From assembly GCA_946886085.1 (NCBI GenBank), contig CAMPHX010000053.1, positions 1-7,602 on the forward strand: a DNA stretch of 7,602 nt. The letters run 5' to 3'. Position 1 is the stretch's first letter. Each line of letters starts with the position of its first letter. The notes under the pieces were generated by a model. The model saw only the letters and a program-made list of their open reading frames with translations, made no database searches and had not been told where the DNA came from. Below are positions 1-6,600 of the stretch, one piece after another. The position numbers and the translations under genes were made by a program. The stretch comes from an uncultured Flavobacteriales bacterium (lineage in GTDB: Bacteria; Bacteroidota; Bacteroidia; Flavobacteriales; Vicingaceae).

Positions 1-39
1 AGAGGCTTACAGAATGAAATTTCCATTATTAAAAAATAA
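1..39 (+). CDS. 3' end of an unidentified upstream gene (partial)
   Basis: The first bases read open in frame 1 as RGLQNEISIIKK followed by TAA at 37-39, leaving a 6-nt gap before the lipoprotein ATG at 46. Frame 2 is also open (EAYRMKFPLLKNKSL) and ends at TGA 47-49, which would give a four-base ATGA stop-start overlap with the next gene. Frame 3 is closed by a stop at 15-17. Either open frame would fit the tail of a co-directional operon partner, and the fragment is too short to choose between them or to identify a product. The call is that a plus-strand gene probably enters from the left; the exact end is uncertain. Confidence 0.4.
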   Translation, partial: RGLQNEISIIKK

Positions 40-45
40 ATCATT

Positions 46-624
46 ATGATAAAAAAAGCATTCATTTTTACAACCGTTGCCTTATTGAGCGTTTTTGTAG
101 CTTGTTCAGGTTCTTCAGACCAAGATATTGTTATTGAAAAAAACGAAGAAGTAAAAGACACCATAGTTGATACTATTGAAGAAAGAATTGCTTTAATTGA
201 TAATTATTCGTTGATTTTGGCGAATGATACTACAGGTGTTCATAGAGAAGTTGCAGAAAAATTACTGTTGGCTTACGAAGATTTTTTAAAACACCATAGC
301 TTTGAAAGTATCTCTAAAGAATATCAGTTTAGAGCAGGGGAATTGGCAAAAGCAATAAACAAACCGCATTTAGCTATTAAGCATCTTAACGGATTGTTAG
401 AAAGAGACCCTGACCATGAAAGAGCTCCTTTAGCATTGTTTTATAAAGCAACTATTGTTGGAGATATGCTTAATGAAGATGAAAATGCTAAAATGCTTTA
501 TCAAGAATTTATAGACAAATATCCCGATCATCCTTTGGCTGAAAGTGCTAAAGAGTCTATTAAATTACAAGGAAAATCTCTTGATGAAATTGTAAAAGAG
601 TTTGAAAAGAAAAATAAATCTTAA
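46..624 (+). CDS. TPR-like lipoprotein, function unknown
   Basis: This encodes a 192-aa predicted lipoprotein. Residues 1-19 form a type II signal peptide (basic IKK, then a hydrophobic run). The probable acylated residue is Cys20 in the context FVAC; the -3 position is Phe rather than the usual Leu, which is mildly atypical. An acidic linker rich in Glu and Asp follows to about residue 50. From about 65 to 172 the sequence is helical with TPR character: paired helices around FRAGELAKAINKPHLAIKHL (95-114), then ERDPDHERAPLALFYKA (119-135), then MLYQEFIDKYPDHPLAESAK (150-169). The YP-DHPLA-SAK pattern is common in TPR or BamD-like helical repeats. The C-terminus (SLDEIVKEFEKKNKS) is charged. 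It is probably a periplasm-facing scaffold anchored in a membrane, but no partner or enzymatic role can be read from the sequence. The ATG at 46 is supported by the complete signal peptide. The gene converges on murB with overlapping stop codons. Confidence 0.85.
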   Translation: MIKKAFIFTTVALLSVFVACSGSSDQDIVIEKNEEVKDTIVDTIEERIALIDNYSLILANDTTGVHREVAEKLLLAYEDFLKHHSFESISKEYQFRAGELAKAINKPHLAIKHLNGLLERDPDHERAPLALFYKATIVGDMLNEDENAKMLYQEFIDKYPDHPLAESAKESIKLQGKSLDEIVKEFEKKNKS

Positions 625-1628
625 AGGACGTTTACTTCTCTTTCTAGTTCAATACCAAATTTAGTGTTTACTGCATTAATAATCTCAGAAGACAAATCGT
701 AAATTTCTTGTCCTTCAGCGTTGCTATAATTGACCAATACTAATGCTTGTTTTTTGTGTACGCCATAATTTCCAAAAGTCTTTCCTTTATAACCACATTG
801 CTCTATTAACCAACCTGCGGCAATTTTGGTAGTTCCGTTGTTTTGTGGGTAGTTGGGTATTTCAGGAAATACTGTTTTTAGTTTTTCAGCTTTTTCATTG
901 CTTATAGCAGGATTTTTAAAAAAACTTCCGGCATTACCAATTTCTTTAGGGTCGGGCAATTTACTTTGTCGGATGTTGATTACCGCTTTGCTTACATCTT
1001 TTATGGTAGGATTATTAATTCCCATTGCTTCCAATTCTGATTGAATAGCTCCGTAACTAGTATTGATGTTAGGCTGTTTATTTAATCTAAAAGTTACTGC
1101 AGTAATAAAATAGTTGCCTTTTTCTTTGGTTTTAAAAATGCTGCTTCGGTAATCAAACTCACAATCGTTAGTAGAAAAATGAGTGATTTTTAATGACTTT
1201 AAATGTAGCGCTTCTACTTCGGTAATAAAATCTTTTACTTCCACTCCGTAAGCACCAATATTTTGCATAGGAGATGCTCCAACACTTCCCGGAATTAAAG
1301 ATAGATTTTCAATTCCACAATAGTTGTTCTCAATACAATAGCAAACAAACTCGTGCCATACTTCTCCTGAAGCTACTTTTAAATAAACTTCATTTTCATT
1401 TTCGTTGATAAGTTGTATGCCTTTAAGTTCGTTTTTTAGGATTAATCCATCAAAATCTTTGGTAAAGAGAATATTACTTCCACCACCAAGAATATAAATA
1501 GGAGAAAGGTTATTGGATAAAATGTTTTTAAGTTCATCAACACTATTAATAGTAGCCAGTTTTTTTGTTTTTACATCTATACCAAAAGTATTGTGGGGAA
1601 GCAATGAAATATTTTCTTGTAGAGACAT
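621..1628 (-). CDS. murB: UDP-N-acetylenolpyruvoylglucosamine reductase MurB
   Basis: MurB is the cytoplasmic FAD enzyme that uses NADPH to reduce UDP-GlcNAc-enolpyruvate to UDP-MurNAc, the second committed step of peptidoglycan precursor synthesis. The protein is 335 aa, the length of the E. coli-like type I enzymes. The N-terminal FAD domain carries YILGGGSNILFTKDFDG (45-61) and GIENLSLIPGSVGASPMQNI (105-124), followed by GAYGVEV. The substrate domain carries DYRSSIF (159-165), SYGAIQSEL (191-199) and GNAGSFFKNP (231-240). By alignment with E. coli MurB the likely catalytic residues are Arg161, Ser235 (the proton donor) and Glu331 near the C-terminus (LEREVNVL); all are present. The Tyr in SYGAI matches the type I substrate-loop tyrosine. 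The ATG at 1628 lies 6 nt downstream of the ispF stop, so the two are probably co-transcribed. The stop codon overlaps that of the convergent lipoprotein gene. Nothing suggests truncation. Confidence 0.97.
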   Translation of the reverse strand: MSLQENISLLPHNTFGIDVKTKKLATINSVDELKNILSNNLSPIYILGGGSNILFTKDFDGLILKNELKGIQLINENENEVYLKVASGEVWHEFVCYCIENNYCGIENLSLIPGSVGASPMQNIGAYGVEVKDFITEVEALHLKSLKITHFSTNDCEFDYRSSIFKTKEKGNYFITAVTFRLNKQPNINTSYGAIQSELEAMGINNPTIKDVSKAVINIRQSKLPDPKEIGNAGSFFKNPAISNEKAEKLKTVFPEIPNYPQNNGTTKIAAGWLIEQCGYKGKTFGNYGVHKKQALVLVNYSNAEGQEIYDLSSEIINAVNTKFGIELEREVNVL

Positions 1629-1634
1629 AGACTA

Positions 1635-2114
1635 TTATGATTTTTGAATAAGCACAACAGCATACGCAGAAACACCTTCTTCTCTGCCTTCAAAGCCTAG
1701 TTTCTCTGTAGTGGTTGCTTTTATGGATAAATCTTCATTATCAATTTCAAGAATAGGACAAAGGGTGTTTTTAATTTCTGGGATAAAAGGATTGATTTTA
1801 GGTTGTTGCAAAGCGATAGTAGCATCAATGTTGCCAATAGAAAATCCTTTTTCAGTAATTAATTTTACTACATCTTTTAAAAGAATTTTGCTATCAATTC
1901 CTTTGTATTTATTATCTGTTGGAGGAAAATGAAAACCAATGTCTCTTAAGTTGGCAGCACCTAAAAGAGCATCACAAATGGTATGAATAAGTACATCAGC
2001 ATCAGAATGCCCCACAGCTCCTTTGGTATGAGGAATTTTTATACCTCCAAGCCAAAAATCTTTTCCTTCTTCTAATTGATGAACATCAAACCCAAATCCT
2101 ACTCGTATTTTCAT
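1635..2114 (-). CDS. ispF: 2-C-methyl-D-erythritol 2,4-cyclodiphosphate synthase IspF
   Basis: IspF converts 4-diphosphocytidyl-methylerythritol 2-phosphate into methylerythritol 2,4-cyclodiphosphate with release of CMP, in the MEP route to isoprenoids. The 159-aa length is normal for the family, which forms cytoplasmic homotrimers. The divalent-metal ligands are visible as Asp10 and His12 in GFGFDVHQL and His44 in GHSDADVLIH (35-44). The conserved DIGFHFPPTD (58-67) is followed by the nucleotide-binding C-terminal block KATTTEKLGFEGREEGVSAY (132-151). It is not fused to IspD, unlike the bifunctional forms seen in some proteobacteria. The ATG at 2114 sits after an A-rich stretch (AATAAATACAAACAG) with no obvious Shine-Dalgarno, which is usual in Bacteroidota. 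The 10-nt spacer to the upstream small ORF and 6-nt spacer to murB indicate an operon. Its presence shows that the host has at least this part of the MEP pathway. Confidence 0.97.
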   Translation of the reverse strand: MKIRVGFGFDVHQLEEGKDFWLGGIKIPHTKGAVGHSDADVLIHTICDALLGAANLRDIGFHFPPTDNKYKGIDSKILLKDVVKLITEKGFSIGNIDATIALQQPKINPFIPEIKNTLCPILEIDNEDLSIKATTTEKLGFEGREEGVSAYAVVLIQKS

Positions 2115-2124
2115 CTGTTTGTAT

Positions 2125-2250
2125 TTATTGTATTAATTTGACCAGATGGAACTGTTCATTCTTTATTATTTTTTTATTGAATTCACGAACTTGCGTTTCA
2201 CCAATAATCATTCTCTTGTGTGTTAAACTTTTTAGCATGGCTCGTTTCAT
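2125..2250 (-). CDS. small ORF, 41 aa, between porV and ispF
   Basis: Reading the minus strand from 2250 gives an ATG and 41 open codons ending in TAA at 2125. The protein begins MKRAMLKSLTHKRMIIGE, continues through TQVREFNKKIIKN and ends HLVKLIQ. It is strongly basic, has no signal peptide or membrane segment, and I recognise no family. The case for a real gene is its fit: it starts 9 nt after the porV stop and ends 10 nt before the ispF ATG, filling the gap with operon-like spacing. The case against is its shortness, the absence of a clear ribosome-binding site (TTAGTTGTT precedes the ATG), and that its first 98 nt are a copy of the porV leader, where the same sequence is not open. It may be a functional small protein, a decayed gene start or a chance ORF in a duplicated leader. 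Confidence 0.45.
   Translation of the reverse strand: MKRAMLKSLTHKRMIIGETQVREFNKKIIKNEQFHLVKLIQ
2153..2250 (-). repeat. direct repeat copy 1, downstream of porV
   Basis: This about 98-nt copy, read on the minus strand, pairs with copy 2 at 3476-3566. It begins ATGAAACGAGC, has a central GAATGATTATTGG (2213-2201) and ends with an A-rich block from AATAAAAAAATAATAAAG (starting 2178) to GAACA (2153). By hand alignment the first 50 nt match copy 2 at 41 of 48 ungapped positions with indels of 2 and 1 nt. The last 26 nt match at 22 of 26. The middle (2200-2179) is poorly matched and 6 nt longer than in copy 2. Beyond the ATG end, the flanking sequence (TTAGTTGTT) does not match copy 2, so the boundary is sharp at the ATG. 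Confidence 0.75.
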
Positions 2251-2259
2251 AACAACTAA

Positions 2260-3474
2260 TTAATTAGTAGTAGATTCATTTTGAGATTTAAAATCATCAA
2301 AATCAAATCGTAATGTAAAACGAATAGTATTGGCAAGAGGGTTTCTAGCAACTGTAGAAAATAAGTAAGAGAAATCGATACTAAAAACGCTTAGTTTAAG
2401 TCCGGCACCAGCGGTAAAAAACTTTCTATTCCCTTTAGTGGAGTGTTCATGGAAATAACCAAAACGTGCAGCAAATTGCTTGTTGTACCAATATTCTAAC
2501 CCGGCAGAAATGTTTAGTTCTCTCATTTCTTCGCTAAATCCTCCGGGAGCATCATTAAAGGATTGAAAAATTCCTGTTACTACAGGCACATCGGGGTTTT
2601 TTCCTGATTCAATTTCTTGTTCTCCGGTAGCAGGGTCTATAATTGGTCTTCCGGAGTCGTCTGTTGCATATTCAGGTGGAGTAGGGACTAACAATTTATT
2701 TATATCAGTTAAAATGGTTATGGAATTATATTCATCCATTACAAAAGTTAGCGATTGGCCTAATCTCAAGTTAATTGGAATAAAGTCTTTGATGGCATCA
2801 TCTGTATAAGAAATTTTAGCTCCAATATTAGAGATGTTTAATCCTGCATTAAAAATAACATCTTGATCAAATAAGACAGCATCCGGATTGGTATAAAATG
2901 CAGAAACATCTGCAGCAAATGAAGTCCCTGCTTTTGTGTTAGATCCAGCAACATCAATTCCTCCGGTAAGGTTAGAATAAATATATCTACCTGCAATACC
3001 GGCAGAAAATCTGTCGCTTAATTTTCTACTGTAGCCAACATCCCAGGCCCATTCATTTGGAGTAAAATCTCCTATGGGATTTCCTCTTTCATCAGTAAAT
3101 TTAATATCTCCTAAAGAGAAAAACCTTAATGATGAACCAATAGCATGGTCTCCATCACCTATTTTTTTGTAAATACTAACATAGGATAAGTTAATATCAG
3201 GAACTAAGTCTCTTAACCAAGGAGTGTACGAAATAGAAACACCCATTTCTTTTTCTATAAAAGCCATTTTAGAAACATTCCAATGCATAGAGTTTGCATC
3301 AGGAGAAGAGGCTACACCTGCATCACCAAGCGCTCCATGTCTTGAATCTGGTGCAATCAATAAAAAAGGCACTGCTGTTGTGATTGTATTTAGTTGGAGA
3401 ATACTTTTCTTCTCTTGTGCTTTAATTGTAGAGCAAAATGATACAATTAATAGACTTAAAATAATTCTTTTCAT
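2260..3474 (-). CDS. porV: T9SS outer-membrane barrel protein PorV (LptO)
   Basis: PorV is the outer-membrane beta-barrel of the FadL/OMPP1-like class that collects cargo from the SprA translocon and presents it to the PorU sortase in the T9SS attachment complex. From the ATG at 3474 the protein is 404 aa. It has a signal peptide cleaved near KA/QEKK (residues 19/20). The family signature follows as APDSRHGALGDAGVASSPDA (41-60) and NSMHWNVSKMAF. A long extracellular loop includes DDSGRPIIDPATGEQEIE (272-289) and the typical GIFQSFNDAPGGFSEEMREL (301-320). The protein ends in amphipathic barrel strands with LFSTVARNPLANTIRFTLRF (371-390) and DFDDF. The frame is open further upstream to a GTG at 3507, but that start would put 11 charged residues before the signal peptide, so the ATG is preferred. 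It lies directly downstream of porU, an arrangement known from other Bacteroidota such as Flavobacterium johnsoniae, but is separated from it by a 197-nt leader region. Confidence 0.96.
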   Translation of the reverse strand: MKRIILSLLIVSFCSTIKAQEKKSILQLNTITTAVPFLLIAPDSRHGALGDAGVASSPDANSMHWNVSKMAFIEKEMGVSISYTPWLRDLVPDINLSYVSIYKKIGDGDHAIGSSLRFFSLGDIKFTDERGNPIGDFTPNEWAWDVGYSRKLSDRFSAGIAGRYIYSNLTGGIDVAGSNTKAGTSFAADVSAFYTNPDAVLFDQDVIFNAGLNISNIGAKISYTDDAIKDFIPINLRLGQSLTFVMDEYNSITILTDINKLLVPTPPEYATDDSGRPIIDPATGEQEIESGKNPDVPVVTGIFQSFNDAPGGFSEEMRELNISAGLEYWYNKQFAARFGYFHEHSTKGNRKFFTAGAGLKLSVFSIDFSYLFSTVARNPLANTIRFTLRFDFDDFKSQNESTTN

Positions 3475-3510
3475 GTGTTTATTATCTATTGTTTTTTTAT
3501 TTGTCACATG
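3472..3510 (-). promoter_or_regulatory. possible stem over the porV start codon
   Basis: On the minus strand CATGTG at 3510-3505 is the exact reverse complement of CACATG at 3477-3472, and the latter contains the porV ATG (3474-3472). In the mRNA this allows a six-pair stem closing a 27-nt A-rich loop, which could partly hide the start codon. The stem does not extend inward or outward and the loop is long, so predicted stability is modest. The alternative self-complementary GTTACATGTGAC (3514-3503) would compete. This is an inference from complementarity only. Confidence 0.25.
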
Positions 3511-3566
3511 TAACTCGCCAATAATTATTCTCCTTGTGTAAAAAAATTGTTTGCAGCTCGTTTCAT
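3476..3566 (-). repeat. direct repeat copy 2, the porV leader
   Basis: This 91-nt sequence on the minus strand is the partner of copy 1 at 2153-2250. It starts with the identical ATGAAACGAGC, contains GAATAATTATTGG (3530-3518) where copy 1 has GAATGATTATTGG, and ends in AATAAAAAAACAATAGATAA and AAACA, one base before the porV ATG. It therefore forms almost the whole stretch between a probable transcription start and porV. Relative to copy 1 it has a 2-nt deletion, a 1-nt insertion (AAGGAG for AAGAG) and a 6-nt deletion, which destroy the open frame seen in copy 1. The two copies are same-strand and flank porV. Confidence 0.75.
3525..3566 (-). other. candidate 13-codon leader ORF upstream of porV
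   Basis: From the ATG at 3566 the minus strand reads MKRAANNFFTQGE and then TAA (3527-3525), 50 nt before the porV start. The ATG sits in AAAAATTTAAATG, the same 13 bases that precede and include the porU ATG, so initiation here is plausible. It could be a short regulatory leader peptide or the wreck of a longer gene, since past the stop another frame continues as RIIIGELHVTNKK, resembling RMIIGETQVREFNKK of the downstream small ORF. No amino-acid run of the kind used in attenuation is present. Evidence for translation is circumstantial. Confidence 0.25.
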
Positions 3567-3590
3567 TTAAATTTTTAAAAAATAGGATGG

Positions 3591-3598
3591 CAAATATA
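3591..3598 (-). promoter_or_regulatory. candidate Bacteroidota -7 box for porV operon
   Basis: The minus strand has TATATTTG at 3598-3591, an exact match to the Bacteroidota primary-sigma -7 consensus TAnnTTTG. No good TTTG -33 element is present at the usual 17-23 nt upstream, where the sequence is mostly A and T, so the promoter is only partly supported. A start about 3-7 nt downstream would give a porV leader of roughly 110 nt covering repeat copy 2. This would let porV, the small ORF, ispF and murB be expressed independently of porU. Confidence 0.4.
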
Positions 3599-3671
3599 AC
3601 AATATAAGTAGTTAAATTTTAATATTTGACTACACTAAACGAATAAAAATTAAAGTTATTGTGAAAGGAAA

Positions 3672-6600
3672 TTACCGTAGGATTACCAGTTTTTGAATTT
3701 TTTCTGCAACGGACATGTTTTCTGCTCTAACTCTAAGTTTATATACATAAACACCTCTTCCTATTTGGTCGCCAAAGGCATCTAAGCCATCCCATGTTAT
3801 AGAAGAAGAGCGAAATCCTTCATTTAAAATATTTTGTTCTAATGTTTGAATTAATTTTCCGGTAATGGTAAATATTTGTACTTGTGCGTACATAGGTTTT
3901 CCGGGTTGATTGTGTTCAAACCAAAACTCGGTGTAAGTAGTAAAAGGGTTAGGGTAGTTATATACTTTATCCAGTATTAAGTCTTTAGATTTAACCACAA
4001 CAAATTCTAGAGTAGCTTCTGATGAGTTGTTGTATACATCCCAAACTTTTAATGTTAATTTGTGTCTGCCTTCTTCTAAATCTTTAAAAGGAAAACGTAT
4101 TGTACCTTTTTGGTAACTGTTTAAATCAGCTTCGTAAAAATCATTAAGAACAAAAGGCTGTTCTGTTTTGTCGTCTAAAATAGCAATGATATCATGTCCA
4201 ATACCATTTCCAACCATGTTTATACCATGAATATCTTCAACAAAAGCTAATAAACTTGGATTTTCATTCGTCATTCCACCGCTAATAAAATTATCATCAT
4301 TCATATATAATTCCAAGTCAGGACCTTGATTGTCGGCAGCAATACTGTCAGCCATTCCTCCAATATAGAAGCCATCAAAATATCCATGTCCATCTTCAAA
4401 ACTGTTTTCAGTATAATAACTGACCTTACCAATACCATAAGTGTAAGAAATATCTTTAGGAACTACAAAACTGAATGAAAAATCACCATTAGTTACGCTT
4501 ACTTTACCTTTAAATAGTTTACTTGTTTGCAAATTAAATTGCATAGCACTACCCCCATCATTTTGTAATGTGGTGATAGTTTTTGGCTTATCGAAGACAG
4601 TTGGTTTAATAATACCATTAAAGTTGGTTAGTTTTTGTCCGTTTCTATTTTGCACATATCCTTCAATAGTTACTTTTTGCAGAGCTTTAATAGTATCAAT
4701 GCTACTAATATTAATGTTGTTGAGTTTAGTGGTAATTATTTCATGGTTGGGGTAGGCTAGTTTAAGAGCCGGATCTCCTAAGAGTGTGAAGTTTCTGTTG
4801 TTAGTTCCTCCATTAGTAAGATTTTTTGTTTCTGTAAAAATTTCGCCAATAGTTTTGTCCTCAATATTGTTTTTAGTAAAAATAATGTTGAACAAAGTTT
4901 TGTTTAAGGCAAAATTAGGACTAGAAAATACAGTTCTTACAGTGGTGAGTAGAGCAATTCCTCCGTTTTTATTTAATAAAACCAATTCTCCGGCAGAAGT
5001 TCTAGAAGGATCATCAAACCTACTGAATTCACAAGTGGCAGTAATGAACAACGGAAGTCCTTTTTGATTTTCCCAACTATTAATCATCGGTACAGTAAGA
5101 ATTCTTTCATGGGCCCAGCCAACTTCTCCACCATGTCCTGTATAATTGATAATTAATGAACCGTTATTTACTGCTTTATCAAGTTCATCATTTACTTCAG
5201 GATATCTGTTTCCTCCTGGTGTTGCTACTTGTTTATAAGCATCAATAAGTATCTTATTTACATTGTAGGGTTTATATTGAGACATTATAGTGTCAGCTAT
5301 TTCATTTGCTTGTCTCATATGTATATTGTTAGCGTCTTCATCATCACCAACAAAAACAACATCATTTCTCCAATCGTCAAGTGTAGTAGTTATATTGTAG
5401 TTTATTATTTTATTTACTACATTAGTAGCTTCTTGTTGAGATTTTACAGGGAGTCTTCCTATCGCAATATCCATTACCTCTGGTCCATTCCATATACCTT
5501 CGCTTGGATCCAACATTCCATAAAAGTCATCAGACACATAAGAAGCTGTTCCTAGTGGGTTTGTTGAGTTTACAGATTGAAAAGTCGGGATAAAGTTAGT
5601 ATTACTGGTTAGCCTATTTTTGTTGTCGTAAGAACCATCTCCAAATAAAAGTAAATATTTTGGTAGATATGTAGAGACAGTAGCTCTATTGTATAACATG
5701 CGAATAAAGTCTCTAATAGCAACAATATCTTGACTACCAGAAGAGAATTCATTATAGATTTGTTGAGGTGTAACAATAATTACATTAAGTCCTTCATCAC
5801 CATGAAAATCGGCTACTTGTCCTGCATGAGATAAAAACATGGGGTGACTTACTATTACCATATCTGCTTGCGTTATTCCGTGTAAGTTTTGATTTTCAAC
5901 TTTACCAAGTGGACTAACTTGTGTTTCAAAATTATTGGTTAAAGCGACAAATTGTCTAAGGCTATCAGTAGCAGCACCAAATGAAGCGATTCCTCCGGAA
6001 AGATTGAAATTAATTTCTTTGATGTTGTAAGGATTGCTCACATCCCATATTTTGGTAATAGTTCCTGCATTAGAGATGTTGAAAGAAGCAATGTTGCCAA
6101 CACCAATAGAATTTATATCTCTAAAAAATAATTGGTTTCCATTCATGTTAAGGTTTCTTCTATAATTAAGTTCAACTTTATTTAACCAACCGGTTGATAA
6201 AGAATTAGGACGATTGTAAGTTATATCTATGTTAATAATGTCGTTTGTTGCTGTAAAAGAAGTTGCATTGGAGCCTGTTGCTGCAAAACTAGATGTATAA
6301 CTATTGAGGTCAACACCTCCACAAGATACGTTAAATGAGTTAGAGTTTGTATTTATTATAAAAGTACTAGTGTTGTTAGAACGGGCAGCAACAAAAACTT
6401 CTACTTGAACTGGTGTATTTACGTCAAGATTGGGGGCATTAAAATTAAAGTTATAGTTGGTTCTTACGTCAAAAACTTCTCCGAACCATTCCTGACCTGA
6501 TTTTATAAGATTTACTAAATCTTTTTCATGATAAGCATAGTCGTTAAAAGTAGTAACATTAAAAGTAGCTCCACTTAAAGATGGTTGAGAAGCAATTCTT

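Noticed and set aside
3430..3435. Cys14 in the PorV signal peptide (VSFC) as a lipobox
   Set aside because: The residue before Cys is Phe, the cysteine sits too early in the hydrophobic core, and a normal signal peptidase I site (KA/QE) follows; PorV is an outer-membrane barrel, not a lipoprotein.
3475..3507. GTG start at 3507 giving a 415-aa PorV
   Set aside because: It adds 11 polar or charged residues before an ideal signal peptide (MKRIILSLLIVSF) that begins at the ATG 3474, and it lies within the repeat-derived leader.
3525..3540. AAGGAG at 3535-3530 as a Shine-Dalgarno for porV
   Set aside because: It is 55 nt from the porV ATG and about 22 nt from the GTG at 3507, too far for either, and Bacteroidota rarely rely on Shine-Dalgarno pairing.
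3600..3671. Intrinsic terminator after porU
   Set aside because: Only weak A/T self-complementary bits such as AAAT/ATTT are present, with no GC-rich stem followed by a U-tract on the minus strand.
5229..5555. Plus-strand 108-aa ORF inside porU, and the other plus-strand ORFs at 853-1044, 1711-1932, 3224-3541, 4570-4755 and 4786-5067
   Set aside because: All lie antisense to well-supported genes with conserved catalytic motifs, carry no recognisable domain and have the hydrophobic or low-complexity composition expected of opposite-strand shadows.
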